A DNA stretch of 64,000 nucleotides from positions 1 to 64,000 of the forward strand of contig NZ_BQIP01000009.1 in assembly GCF_021602585.1 (NCBI RefSeq). The letters are read 5' to 3'. Both the position numbers and the translations under genes were made by a program. Below the pieces are notes generated by a model. The model saw only the letters and a program-made list of their open reading frames with translations, was not told the origin of the DNA and searched no databases. Positions 40,753 through 49,162 of this stretch are shown piece by piece (positions within the stretch are counted from its first letter, which is position 1; every line of letters starts with the position of its first letter). Source of the DNA: Pseudomonas faucium. GTDB taxonomy: Bacteria; Pseudomonadota; Gammaproteobacteria; Pseudomonadales; Pseudomonadaceae.

Positions 40753-43536
40753 CTATCGGTTGCGGGCGATCAGCTGCCGCGCCGGCCCGTTCATCTTGAA
40801 GTCGCGCAGCACCAGGTTGTAGCCATCCTGTGCGCCCTTCTGGGCTGCCTGCTGAATGCGAGCCAGGGTCGCTTCGTCTGCGGTGCCTTGCACGATGATG
40901 TGCTGGATGATGGATGGCATGGCGCCAGCGGAAGATGCTGCCGGAACCGATGCAGCCGCAACCGCAGGGCTCACCCCGACGAAACCACCACTGGCGTAGC
41001 CTTTGGCGTTCAAGCGATCCAGATAGTCGCGAGCCCCGGGCTGACTTACCACCTCTTTGCGGATGACGTATTCACCGCCGTGGACAACACCCATCGGCTC
41101 GAACTTGCCACCGTCTCCGGTGTAGCCGCCAGTCGAGAATCCAGACCGCGAGATCGTCTCGCTGAACCCGGTCATGGTGCCGCTGCCGGATGCCGCCGCC
41201 CCGCCCCCACCCAGGAACCCAAGAGCAGATCCAAGGAAGCCTGCCGCTGCCTGCCGCACTTGAATACGGATGAGGTCGGCCACCACCTGGTCAGCGAAGT
41301 CCTTGAACGACAGCTTGCCGGTCTTCACGAAGTTGACCACGGCGTCTTCCATGTTGCCGAAGGCGTTGCTGAACAGGTTTCGCGTCTGGCCTGCGACGTC
41401 ACTGGCGCTGTCCATGTAGTCCTGGAGCGCACCGCGAGCACCATTGCTCCAGTCTGCCTGGGCCTGGTCGATCTGAGCCCAGCCATCGCGCTGTGCAGCA
41501 ACCCGTTTCTGCAGAAACTCACGCTCGATGTCGATCTGCGCCTGCAGGTCTTGGCGCTGCTTCTCGCCCTGGGCGTTGGCCAGTTCGGTCTGCAGCTGCA
41601 GGATTCGGTTGTTCGTCTCCTGCTCGATCCGCAGGCGCTCCTGCATGCGATACGCGTCCTTCTGGCCCATGCCCACGGCGTCCGCCTGGGCGGCGTACTC
41701 CATGCGCTGGGTGGCAAGCTGCCGCTCCATCTGCGCGCGGTACTGCTCGGCCTGGGTCAGGCCCTGCGCGCCCTTGATCGCGGCGGCATAGTTCGTGGAG
41801 GCCTGTGCCAGCGCCTTGCCGTACTCCTCCTGGCTGATCTTGCCCTTCTGGAAGGCCAGGTCAAGCTGCTGCTGCTCCTTGGTCAGAGTGCGTGCTGCCT
41901 GGGCTGCAGGATCGTACTGGTTGTACAGGCGGGCGAAGGTCGTTTCTGCCTCGGAGACACCCTTGTTGGCCCCCTTCGGCGTGTTCTTCTTCGCCTCACG
42001 CTCTTTGATGTCGGCGATTTCTTTCTCGATGTTCTTGCGGGACTGGGCGTACTTCGCTTCCTCCGATGCGGTGAACACCCCAGCAGCTACTGCCTTGGCC
42101 CGGGCCTTGTCGAGATCGGTCAGCTCCTTGTTCAGGCGCTGGGTCTGGGTCAGAGAGCTCTTGTAGGTGGTATCCAGAGCATCAAGGCCCTTTCGCCCCT
42201 CCTCCTGGATGCGGCGCCGCTTCTCTTCCTCCTCCAGAGTTTTTTGATTGAGGCTGAGTATTTCCTTTTTCTGAGAGATCTCTTTCTCGATCTCGGCTAT
42301 GCGAGATCTGGTCGTGTCATCTTCAAAGCCGGTGTTGAGCAGGCTATTTCTGTATGCGAGCTCTTGCTGTAGCCGAGTAATAGCGGACTGCTCGCTCTCG
42401 GCGCTCTTCCGGCCGATGCTGGCAAAAGCATCGAGGACCTCGTTTGTGGCATCCTTGATGTTGAGCCAGCCGCGCTCGATCAGGCCAAGGTTCTCGCGGA
42501 TCTTGGAGGTGCGCTGCCCCATCGCTTCGGCATAGGTGCGTTCCGCCAGGTCAGCAGCGGCCACGGCGTTACCTTGGTCCGACAGGGCCTTGATCTGGGC
42601 ATACACCGACGCGGTCAGGAATCGGTATTTCTCGTCCAGCTCAACGATGCCGGCGACCGGGTCCTTGCCGAGCTTGATGAACTCGGCGACGGTGCCTTCC
42701 ACTGCTTTGCCGGTGACGCGCTGCATCTCGACGGCGGTAGTGGTGATCAGCTTCAGATTGCCGGTGGTGTTCGTTCCTGCAGCGGTCAATTGCGCCAGGG
42801 CTCCGGCCGCCTGGCCGAAGGTGCCGGTCACCTGGTCGGCTGAATCGGCCAGGGCGATCAGCTGTGCTTCGGATGCCTTCGAGTAGTTTCCGGTCAGTAT
42901 CAGGCTGTTGCGCAGAGCATCCGATTGCTCGGACCCCTTGTAATAGGCCACCGCCAGCGCGCCAGCAGCTGCTGCGGCGACAGTGAATGGGTTGACCAGG
43001 CCGAGGATGTAGCCGCCCAGGGCCTTTGCCGCAGGCGCAATCCCGCCGAACATGTCCTTGAGCTGGCCGCCCTGCTGCAGGAAGACGGTCAGCGGAGCCT
43101 GGCCGCCCTGCAGGCTGACCGCAATGTCGGTGAACTGCGCTGGAACGCCGCGCAGTGCGGCCTGATATGCCTTTGCAGACATCCCAGCCTTGTTCATCCC
43201 CTCCGCTGACTCACCAATCCCTTCGCGCAAAGTGTTGATACGCTGGTTGTACTCGGCGAAGGTGTCCGCATCGAGGAACTTGGTGCCTTTGAACTTGGCC
43301 AGCTTCTCCTGCATGTCATCCAGGCGGCCGAGCGCGGCAACCGTCGGGTTGATCTGGCCAAGTAGCTGCGAAAGCTCCTTGCGCTGATCGTCAAGGCTGG
43401 ACGACAGGCCGTCCGTGCTCGATGTTGCCCCTTCACCGGCGCGTTCCATGCGCTCCAGGGATCCTGTCAGATCATCCGCATTGCGCTTGGCGCCCCGCGA
43501 GTCGATCGTTACCGCCAGGCGTGATTCCTGCGCCAT
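40753..43536 (-). CDS. Tape measure protein (927 aa)
   Basis: Determines tail length and is probably ejected with DNA. N-terminal MAQESRLAVTIDSRGAKRNA begins a long helical protein. A TMP_2-like domain lies about 100-330 (RGVPAQFTDIAVSLQGGQAP), coiled coils occupy about 380-700, and a lambda-type C-terminal domain is at about 720-800 (NFVKTGKLSFKDFADQVVAD). A hydrophobic patch, GGYILGLVNPFTVAAAAAGA, lies near residue 172. Start ATG at 43536 after a ggagaaagg site and a strong terminator. Confidence 0.92.
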   Translation of the reverse strand: MAQESRLAVTIDSRGAKRNADDLTGSLERMERAGEGATSSTDGLSSSLDDQRKELSQLLGQINPTVAALGRLDDMQEKLAKFKGTKFLDADTFAEYNQRINTLREGIGESAEGMNKAGMSAKAYQAALRGVPAQFTDIAVSLQGGQAPLTVFLQQGGQLKDMFGGIAPAAKALGGYILGLVNPFTVAAAAAGALAVAYYKGSEQSDALRNSLILTGNYSKASEAQLIALADSADQVTGTFGQAAGALAQLTAAGTNTTGNLKLITTTAVEMQRVTGKAVEGTVAEFIKLGKDPVAGIVELDEKYRFLTASVYAQIKALSDQGNAVAAADLAERTYAEAMGQRTSKIRENLGLIERGWLNIKDATNEVLDAFASIGRKSAESEQSAITRLQQELAYRNSLLNTGFEDDTTRSRIAEIEKEISQKKEILSLNQKTLEEEEKRRRIQEEGRKGLDALDTTYKSSLTQTQRLNKELTDLDKARAKAVAAGVFTASEEAKYAQSRKNIEKEIADIKEREAKKNTPKGANKGVSEAETTFARLYNQYDPAAQAARTLTKEQQQLDLAFQKGKISQEEYGKALAQASTNYAAAIKGAQGLTQAEQYRAQMERQLATQRMEYAAQADAVGMGQKDAYRMQERLRIEQETNNRILQLQTELANAQGEKQRQDLQAQIDIEREFLQKRVAAQRDGWAQIDQAQADWSNGARGALQDYMDSASDVAGQTRNLFSNAFGNMEDAVVNFVKTGKLSFKDFADQVVADLIRIQVRQAAAGFLGSALGFLGGGGAAASGSGTMTGFSETISRSGFSTGGYTGDGGKFEPMGVVHGGEYVIRKEVVSQPGARDYLDRLNAKGYASGGFVGVSPAVAAASVPAASSAGAMPSIIQHIIVQGTADEATLARIQQAAQKGAQDGYNLVLRDFKMNGPARQLIARNR

Positions 43537-43555
43537 ACCTTTCTCCGGGGGTTAA

Positions 43556-43577
43556 AAAACCCGCCGAAGCGGGTTTT
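43556..43577. terminator. Terminator between the secreted-protein gene and the tape measure gene
   Basis: AAAACCCGC-cgaa-GCGGGTTTT can act in both directions. On the minus strand the T-run is long. It gives the gene at 43579 its own transcript end. Confidence 0.88.
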
Positions 43578-43578
43578 G

Positions 43579-43890
43579 TTATTTCACTGGCTCAATTAAG
43601 TTTTGGTAGCACTCTGCATATGCGGCGTTTCTGAATTCGGAAACATACTTTTCCTTTCCGGCAGAGCTTGTAGCTACTGGCAGTGTGTAGGCTTTAACAA
43701 CCATCGCATTAGAGAACTTACTCTGGTCGCCTACGGATGCCATGGCGTCCTCAAGAAGATCACCATCCTGTCGCGTCTCCATTGCCTTTCCGGCCATGGC
43801 CGAGATTTTTTTGCAGGTTTCTTCGCCGCTAGCGGCGAGAGCCGGCAACGGCATGCAAGCAATAACGGCGATCAATAGCAGTCGATTCAT
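43579..43890 (-). CDS. Secreted periplasmic protein, candidate moron (103 aa)
   Basis: Signal peptide 1-20 (LLLIAVIACMPLPALA), then a mature helical protein with two Cys (one near each end), possibly a disulfide. No phage structural role is apparent. It sits between the tail chaperones and the tape measure and has its own ggaggaag site and a terminator, as expected of a moron (cargo) gene. The base composition is less GC-rich than its neighbours. Function unknown; lysogen phenotype or superinfection exclusion are possibilities. Confidence 0.75.
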   Translation of the reverse strand: MNRLLLIAVIACMPLPALAASGEETCKKISAMAGKAMETRQDGDLLEDAMASVGDQSKFSNAMVVKAYTLPVATSSAGKEKYVSEFRNAAYAECYQNLIEPVK

Positions 43891-43942
43891 GGCTTCCTCC
43901 GTAAAGATGGCCAGAATCTAACACACCCCTACTGAGCATTTC

Positions 43943-44748
43943 TCACCGCTTTTTCGGTCTGTTTTTCGAATCGGATTCAGCCTGCGCCTTTTCGTACTGC
44001 TCATCCCAGTTCTTCCGGTATTGGTCGTCCAGGGCGAAGATGGCGGCATCAAGCTCTTCGCGGCATATCGCCGAGGGGTAGCGGTCGAGGTATTCGGTGA
44101 TGGCCGAAGGCGGGATGGGCGCCGGAGCGCCGACCATGCCGACGTACTGCCGGGACCGGCTGATGTAGGCGTAAGCCTCAAGGATCTCGGCGGTTACGCC
44201 GTCAATCTCAGGCGCCTCGGGAACCCCAGAGCCAAGGCGCTCATGCTTCCAGCGCTTCTTCTCGTTGGCCTCGCCGGCCCACTCTCGCCCCCACAGATAT
44301 GCCGCTACTGCTTTTCCGCAGTGGCGGCAGCCTTCTCCTCGACACGGCGCGCGATGTCGTTGCCGGTGCGCAGGGCCAGGAAATACACGCTGTTCATCTG
44401 CTTGATCAGCTGGATGCACAGTTCGGGGCTGTATGGGGCCGGCTCGCCGGGCTTTTCCTCGACGTCTACGCCCTTCCAGTCCTTGATCAGGTGCTTGGCA
44501 GCCAGCTCGATGAACAGATCGTCATCGGTCTCCAGCTCTACATCGGGTATGTCGGCCAGGCTGAATTCGGCAGTGCCGACGCGGGCCTGCTGGTTGATCA
44601 GGGCCAGGTGGCGATTGATCAGCGCCTGATGCGACTTGTACAGCGGGTTTGCGATCGAGCCGACGAGGATCTCGGCGCCTGGGGCGAACTCGACCCAGCG
44701 CTCGCCGTTGATATCCAGCTCAGGCTTCTTTGCAATGGTGATGCCCAT
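43943..44748 (-). CDS. Tail assembly chaperone fusion (G-T type) by -1 frameshift
   Basis: The 3' frame of this locus is in the -1 frame relative to the upstream chaperone gene. At the end of the first frame, GCG GAA AAG CAG TAG can slip to GGA AAA GCA, reading through into the second frame (residues CGKAVAAYLWGREW onward) down to 43943. The fusion would be about 268 aa. This mirrors lambda G/GT, where a minor frameshift product helps the tape measure and tail tube assemble. There is no good independent start for the second frame, which supports frameshifting. Confidence 0.75.
44305..44748 (-). CDS. Tail assembly chaperone (G type, 147 aa)
   Basis: In-frame product of the first chaperone frame. 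N-terminal MGITIAKKPELDINGERWVE is a short strand-rich part; the rest is helical and acidic. It lies between the tail tube and tape measure genes, the fixed place of lambda gpG. It ends EEKAAATAEKQ just after the slip site. Probably the abundant form that binds the tape measure. Confidence 0.82.
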   Translation of the reverse strand: MGITIAKKPELDINGERWVEFAPGAEILVGSIANPLYKSHQALINRHLALINQQARVGTAEFSLADIPDVELETDDDLFIELAAKHLIKDWKGVDVEEKPGEPAPYSPELCIQLIKQMNSVYFLALRTGNDIARRVEEKAAATAEKQ

Positions 44749-44805
44749 GGTATTCCTCTGCGGTAAAAGGCCAGGCGCGCACCGCAGGGCGCGCCTGGCA
44801 AAGGG

Positions 44806-45975
44806 TTAAGCGGTGACGGTCACAGCGCAGGTGTCGGTCTTGGTGCCGTCTGCTGCGCTGGTCGCGGTGATGGTCGCGGTGCCGACTGCCAGGCCCTTGA
44901 CCAAGCCGGTCTCGCTCACGCTGGCGATGGCCGGGTCGGAGCTGGCCCAGGTGACTTGCTGGCTGGCACCGGCCGGGGTGACCACGACTTCGAGGTCGCC
45001 GGTATCGCCAACTGCCACGCTCAGGGTGGCCGGGGTGACATCCACGGCAGCCACAACGATCGGGGCCGGCAGCCGGGTGATGGTTGGGGCCACGCGGCGG
45101 GCCGTGTAGTTCAGCTCCACTTGGATGATGTCGGTCGACCCGCCATCAGGCCAATCAGCGGTCACCTCCATCTCGGGGATCAGGAACTTGTAACCACCGT
45201 CAGCGTTACCGATGGTGAATTCCAGGCTGATCGCGTCGTTGGTCTTCTGGGCCTTCCACAGCTCGTAGGCCATCTTCGACCAGCTGATGGTGATGGCGCC
45301 GGACGGGGTGAACGTGGTGGCAATGATGTTGCCAGGGTACGGATTGCCGTTGCCGATGCAGCGTTGGGTCTGGACTGCGTTGTCGAACTGCAGGTTGAAG
45401 CTGTCGACGCAGGCGTTGTCCTCGCCCACCTGGACCCCGTTGATCTTCAGGCCGCTGATGTCCTTGAAGCTGAAGCGGCGCTGACTGACCTCGGGCTGGG
45501 CGTTGATGATGAACGACGTGTTGTCGCCCTTGTCATCCCAGGACCGCGCCGCCATGGTCGTGGTGACCGTGACCTCGTTGTCGCCCGGGAAATCGAAGTT
45601 CATGGTGGCGACTTGCACGCCGCGGGCGATGGCCGACACACCGATGTCGGTCGCGCAGGAGGCGACAGAGAAGGTGATGCGGCCATCGCCCATGGTCAGC
45701 TGGTTGCTGGCCCAATTGCTGCCGAAGCAGGAGGCCATGAACTCGTCCAGCGCGCCATAGCGCCACTTGGTCTCGATGTCGCCGCCCACATCCACGGTGG
45801 TCTGGGCGGTGCCCTGCGACATGCGGGTGAAGCCGATCTCGTTGTTCTCTTCCGAGTTGAAGGTCGGCATCAGGCCGTTGCTGATTCGCGTCAGCACGTT
45901 CCAATCGCCGGCTGGCGTCACGCCAGGGGTTACTTCTTTGATCCAGGCCAGCTGGACCTTGGCTCCGCTCGACAT
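44806..45975 (-). CDS. Major tail tube protein with C-terminal Ig-like (Big_2) domain
   Basis: Tube-forming protein of 389 aa. The core (about 1-305) is a beta-rich tail tube fold. The C-terminal 80 residues carry an Ig-like domain of the Big_2 kind, with VDVTPATLSVAVGDTGDLEV and WASSDPAIASVSETGLV. Such domains protrude from virions and bind cells or glycans weakly. The ATG at 45975 (taggagaaa upstream) was chosen over a longer frame that crosses the preceding terminator. Confidence 0.87.
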   Translation of the reverse strand: MSSGAKVQLAWIKEVTPGVTPAGDWNVLTRISNGLMPTFNSEENNEIGFTRMSQGTAQTTVDVGGDIETKWRYGALDEFMASCFGSNWASNQLTMGDGRITFSVASCATDIGVSAIARGVQVATMNFDFPGDNEVTVTTTMAARSWDDKGDNTSFIINAQPEVSQRRFSFKDISGLKINGVQVGEDNACVDSFNLQFDNAVQTQRCIGNGNPYPGNIIATTFTPSGAITISWSKMAYELWKAQKTNDAISLEFTIGNADGGYKFLIPEMEVTADWPDGGSTDIIQVELNYTARRVAPTITRLPAPIVVAAVDVTPATLSVAVGDTGDLEVVVTPAGASQQVTWASSDPAIASVSETGLVKGLAVGTATITATSAADGTKTDTCAVTVTA

Positions 45976-45999
45976 GCGGTTTCTCCTATCGATAGGCGT

Positions 46000-46020
46000 A
46001 AAAAACCGCCATGTGGCGGT
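46000..46020 (-). terminator. Rho-independent terminator before the tail tube gene
   Basis: On the minus strand ACCGCC-acat-GGCGGT is followed by TTTTTT. It lies between a tail-terminator-like gene and the tail tube gene, so the head and tail units are separable transcripts or tuned by read-through. Confidence 0.82.
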
Positions 46021-46033
46021 GGATTTTGAGGGC

Positions 46034-46441
46034 TCAGTAGGCCCGGTATGGGATCGACACGTTAACCTGGTACCAGCCGTGGCCGTCATCGCCGATTGTG
46101 CTTGCGGATGCCGCGTAGCACTCAAACGGACCGGTCGGGTCGCTGTAAAACTCGAAATGCTGCACCAGCGTGTCGGCTGCCTTGGTGATGGCCAGGGTGC
46201 CCTTGTAGCTGGGCACGAACAGCTGAATCATGATGATGCCGGTGCGGCGCACGCAGGGGCCGATGCCGACCTCTGGTGCGCTTGACAGGCCAGGCACATC
46301 CGCCAGCCTGGCCCAGATGGGCTTTCCGGCTGGGTTGAAAGGCCCTTGCGGTGGGTTCGGGTAATCGACTGCGTCAGCGGGAATGCCCGCCCACTGCGTC
46401 ATGCGGCCAGTCACGATGGAGCGGATCTGTTCGAAGGTCAT
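46034..46441 (-). CDS. Tail terminator-like protein, DUF4128 type (135 aa)
   Basis: MTFEQIRSIVTGRMTQWAG begins the DUF4128 pattern, a lambda U-like protein that caps the tail tube. The region after residue 60 (RRTGIIMIQLFVPSYKGTLA) and the C-terminal QVNVSIPYRAY fit. It overlaps the upstream gene by four bases. Confidence 0.78.
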   Translation of the reverse strand: MTFEQIRSIVTGRMTQWAGIPADAVDYPNPPQGPFNPAGKPIWARLADVPGLSSAPEVGIGPCVRRTGIIMIQLFVPSYKGTLAITKAADTLVQHFEFYSDPTGPFECYAASASTIGDDGHGWYQVNVSIPYRAY

Positions 46442-46836
46442 TTGTCGTAGGCCTGTGTCACGCCATAGAAGGCGATGCCGTAGATACCGGCAGGCGCCTG
46501 CCGGGAGTGGCCGTCCTCGAGCGCTCCGGCGTATGCCAGGTTGTTCTGGATGTAGGTGACGGTGTACGGCTCAAGCCCGGACAGCACGCTTTCGCCCCTT
46601 GCTACCGTCTCCCGACCGCTCTTGTCGTAGGCATCTAGGGAGTAGTAGACCGGCGAGCCAATGCTGACGATGTTGTTGGCCAGGAACCGCCCGGTGTCTA
46701 CCGGAGCTCGCAGCACGATCTCGCCAAGCATTGCTTGGGTTATAGACCGGTGACGCTCAGCAAGGGCATCTTCCACAACTCCAATGAAAGCCGACGGCGG
46801 CACGCTCCAGGCGCGCCCACCTCTCTGCTTGGCCAT
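46438..46836 (-). CDS. HK97 gp10-like minor head-tail protein (132 aa)
   Basis: Head-tail joining protein. LRAPVDTGRFLANNIVSIGS followed by YDKSGRETVARG and ALEDGHSRQAPAGI is the typical gp10-like pattern (a joint protein that meets the tail terminator). The start is the ATG at 46836; a TTG one codon upstream is unnecessary. It overlaps the previous stop (TGATG). Confidence 0.8.
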   Translation of the reverse strand: MAKQRGGRAWSVPPSAFIGVVEDALAERHRSITQAMLGEIVLRAPVDTGRFLANNIVSIGSPVYYSLDAYDKSGRETVARGESVLSGLEPYTVTYIQNNLAYAGALEDGHSRQAPAGIYGIAFYGVTQAYDK

Positions 46837-47222
46837 CAAGCCTTCCTCAGCTGTAGGTCATGGTGCACGCCGGCAGGGTCGCCGCCCACACGCACGATGC
46901 GATAGCCCTTGGCGGGCATACCGAGAATGCCGACGCTATTGGTGGTTTCGACCAGGTGACCGATATCAGGCATGCCGGCCACTTCATTGGTCAGCGCGAT
47001 GAGTTGGATGTCGCCGAACTTGATGTTCAGCCCGTCCACGCGCTTTTCATCGTACTCATGGAAGACGCCGCGACCTGCGTAGATCACGGGCTGCGCCGTG
47101 GTTTCCTCGGTAACCGGATCGACGACGCCTGGGCCCATGTACTCGCCAGTGAAGGCGGTCACCGACTCAGAAAACACGTCATCGAATAGCTCCCCGAAGA
47201 TTTCCTGCATCTCGTCGCGCAT
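46836..47222 (-). CDS. Head completion/connector protein (128 aa)
   Basis: MRDEMQEIFGELFDDVFSES opens a small protein, followed by a beta-rich core (VIYAGRGVFHEYDEKRVDGL). By position, after the head morphogenesis gene, it fits an adaptor or stopper of the neck. No firm family call. It overlaps the gene upstream by 44 bases. Confidence 0.65.
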   Translation of the reverse strand: MRDEMQEIFGELFDDVFSESVTAFTGEYMGPGVVDPVTEETTAQPVIYAGRGVFHEYDEKRVDGLNIKFGDIQLIALTNEVAGMPDIGHLVETTNSVGILGMPAKGYRIVRVGGDPAGVHHDLQLRKA

Positions 47223-48210
47223 AGTTCGCCCTTATGGTGTACCGGGTCTGGCACCGGCAGTTCGCGGTTTCGTCCCACCCGGCGCCGAGCCCGCGGTCGC
47301 CTGGGTAGCGCAGCAGCGCGCCAGAGTTCGTGCTGAACGGCTCACCCAGCGCCCGGGTCTGACCCTGCATGCCGGCGTGACTGTTACGCACCTTCTCGTC
47401 TCGCCTGGTCTCCCAGTCCTTGACGATGGCTTCCCGCGGCAGGCCGCGCTCGACCAGTTGCTCATACACCCGGTCCCGGCCAGCGCTGAACGATTCAAGC
47501 GCCTCTGTGCGAGCAATCATCTGTGCATGGGTCTGCAGCAGGCGGTCGGCGTAGCGACCGGCGATCCGGTCGGCATCAGCACTGGCCACCGGCGTGCCGG
47601 CCTTCAGCGCCCGCATAACCATCGCGTCGAAGCGCTTGTCGCGGCGCGTGCGGGTCAGATACTTGCGCAGTTGCTCTGGGTCGCCGCTACGCAGCTGGGT
47701 GCGGGCGTCTGCCACGTACCGGGAGAAATTTCCCGGGAGCCCAACAGTGCCGCCTGTGCGCCGACCGGTCTGTTTGCTCACGCGGCCGGCAAGGTCCAGG
47801 GCAATCTGCCTAGGGCTTCTGCCGGCCTGCAGGCCAGAGGAAACCGTAACGCTGATGCCATCGATCTGATCCATGGCCATCTGCGCTTTCAGGTTGGCGA
47901 TGTGCTGCGCCAGCCATGACTGAGCGCCTTGGGCGTTCACATCAAGCTCCTGCCTTCCCAGACTGCGCGGTACGCTGCCAGCCTCTGCCTTGGCGCCGGC
48001 CATGTAGCCGGACCGGATCAACTCCATCAGCGCGGCGAACACACCAACTGCCAGGATATCCCTCAGGGCAGAGTCGTCGCTGGCTTCGATCAGGCGCTCG
48101 ATCTCGGCGATGGTGGCCGCGTCCAGCGTTGCCCGGATCTGGTTCAGGTAGGCCTTGGCCATGGCCGGCTCCATGCCCTCAATCTGCCGGATGAGCTCTG
48201 CCTGGTTCAC
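47179..48210 (-). CDS. Phage head morphogenesis protein (Mu F/SPP1 gp7-like, 343 aa)
   Basis: Minor capsid or ejection protein. The C-terminal part has the SPP1 gp7/Mu F-like pattern: QTHAQMIARTEALESFSAGR (about residues 230-250), WETRRDEKVRNSHAGM and GAGWDETANCRCQTRYTI near the end. I start at a GTG overlapping the upstream stop (GTGA); a GTG at 48237 would add nine codons. It binds the portal region in relatives and may influence infection. Confidence 0.82.
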   Translation of the reverse strand: MNQAELIRQIEGMEPAMAKAYLNQIRATLDAATIAEIERLIEASDDSALRDILAVGVFAALMELIRSGYMAGAKAEAGSVPRSLGRQELDVNAQGAQSWLAQHIANLKAQMAMDQIDGISVTVSSGLQAGRSPRQIALDLAGRVSKQTGRRTGGTVGLPGNFSRYVADARTQLRSGDPEQLRKYLTRTRRDKRFDAMVMRALKAGTPVASADADRIAGRYADRLLQTHAQMIARTEALESFSAGRDRVYEQLVERGLPREAIVKDWETRRDEKVRNSHAGMQGQTRALGEPFSTNSGALLRYPGDRGLGAGWDETANCRCQTRYTIRANYARRDAGNLRGAIR

Positions 48211-48728
48211 ACGACCACCACTGTCGGGAGCGGGCACCGCAGCACCATGATTGGCGCCAGGATGTCGTTGATGATGCCGACCACTGGCTTGTTGGGCTGG
48301 CCGTCGACATCCTCTGGCCCGAAGAACTCGGTTTCCAGCGGTCCTACCTTGGCGCGTTTCACGGCCTTGGACGCCACATAGTCAGGGTTCAGGCTGCCCG
48401 GCTTCACCAGTTCGCGCAGAGCACCTTCGTAGGTGGCCTGTTCAACCTCGCGCGGCACCGAGCTGGCGTCGATTGGGTCGCCGTTTCGGTCCGTTGCGCC
48501 GGTGCGCGGCCATTGCAGCGCCTGGTCGCGCCCGCCGACTTTCCGGCCAGGGAACGACAGAACGCAGCCGGTGGTAGGCAGCTGGGTGCCCAGGCCGTCG
48601 ATGTAGGCTGAGGCTCGCGCCAGTGCCGCTTCCTTGTCGGCCTGAGTGGCAGCCGCCCAGGCGGCATTGCCACGGGCCGAGTGGTAGGCATCTGCGCCCG
48701 CCACGGTACCGTAGTAGTCAGCCATCAT
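48207..48728 (-). CDS. Head-tail connector, DnaT_2-like (173 aa)
   Basis: The N-terminus YYGTVAGADAYHSARGNAAW and the helical region after it fit the DnaT-like-domain family (often named putative DnaT-like single-strand binding domain), which in phages is a neck adaptor (HK97 gp6-like position). ATGATG start; both codons are usable. No replication role is implied. Confidence 0.7.
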   Translation of the reverse strand: MMADYYGTVAGADAYHSARGNAAWAAATQADKEAALARASAYIDGLGTQLPTTGCVLSFPGRKVGGRDQALQWPRTGATDRNGDPIDASSVPREVEQATYEGALRELVKPGSLNPDYVASKAVKRAKVGPLETEFFGPEDVDGQPNKPVVGIINDILAPIMVLRCPLPTVVVV

Positions 48729-48766
48729 CGTTCTCGAATGAGTGGGCGGCGAACCGCCCGGGGTTA

Positions 48767-49153
48767 TTACGGATGCTTGGCCAGTTCGGCCTGCAGCTCT
48801 TCCAGGGTTACGTCGTCGCCGACTTCAACGCCCTTTTCCTTGAGCTTGGCGATGGCGTCTGCCTTGGCCTTGGCTTCAGCCTCGGCCAGGCGCTTCTGCA
48901 AGGTTTCAGGCTTGGCATTGGCGCCGACCTCGATGCCCAAAGCTTTCAGCTTGGCCATCAACTCTTCCTTGGTCAGCTCAGCCGGCTCGCCAGCTTCTAC
49001 CACCAGCACGCCGGAATCGACGTAGAACGCCAGATTCTGGCGATTGCTATAGTCGACCCACTGCGGAACGTCGATGGTGCCGCCAGGAGGCACCACAGAG
49101 CCATCAGGCAGGCCGATTGGGGTCTTGCTATGGGTGTTGGTTACCTTAGCCAT
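48767..49153 (-). CDS. Capsid-associated protein with HeH/LEM-like repeats (128 aa)
   Basis: N-terminal beta part (TPIGLPDGSVVPPGGTIDVP) and a C-terminal helical half with two similar units: TKEELMAKLKALGIEVGANA and AKLKEKGVEVGDDVTLEELQ. These resemble HeH/LEM-type helix-extended-helix motifs that bind DNA or protein. aaggggg precedes the ATG. It lies next to the capsid gene, so a head decoration or fibre role is likely. Confidence 0.62.
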   Translation of the reverse strand: MAKVTNTHSKTPIGLPDGSVVPPGGTIDVPQWVDYSNRQNLAFYVDSGVLVVEAGEPAELTKEELMAKLKALGIEVGANAKPETLQKRLAEAEAKAKADAIAKLKEKGVEVGDDVTLEELQAELAKHP

Positions 49154-49162
49154 GGGACCCCC

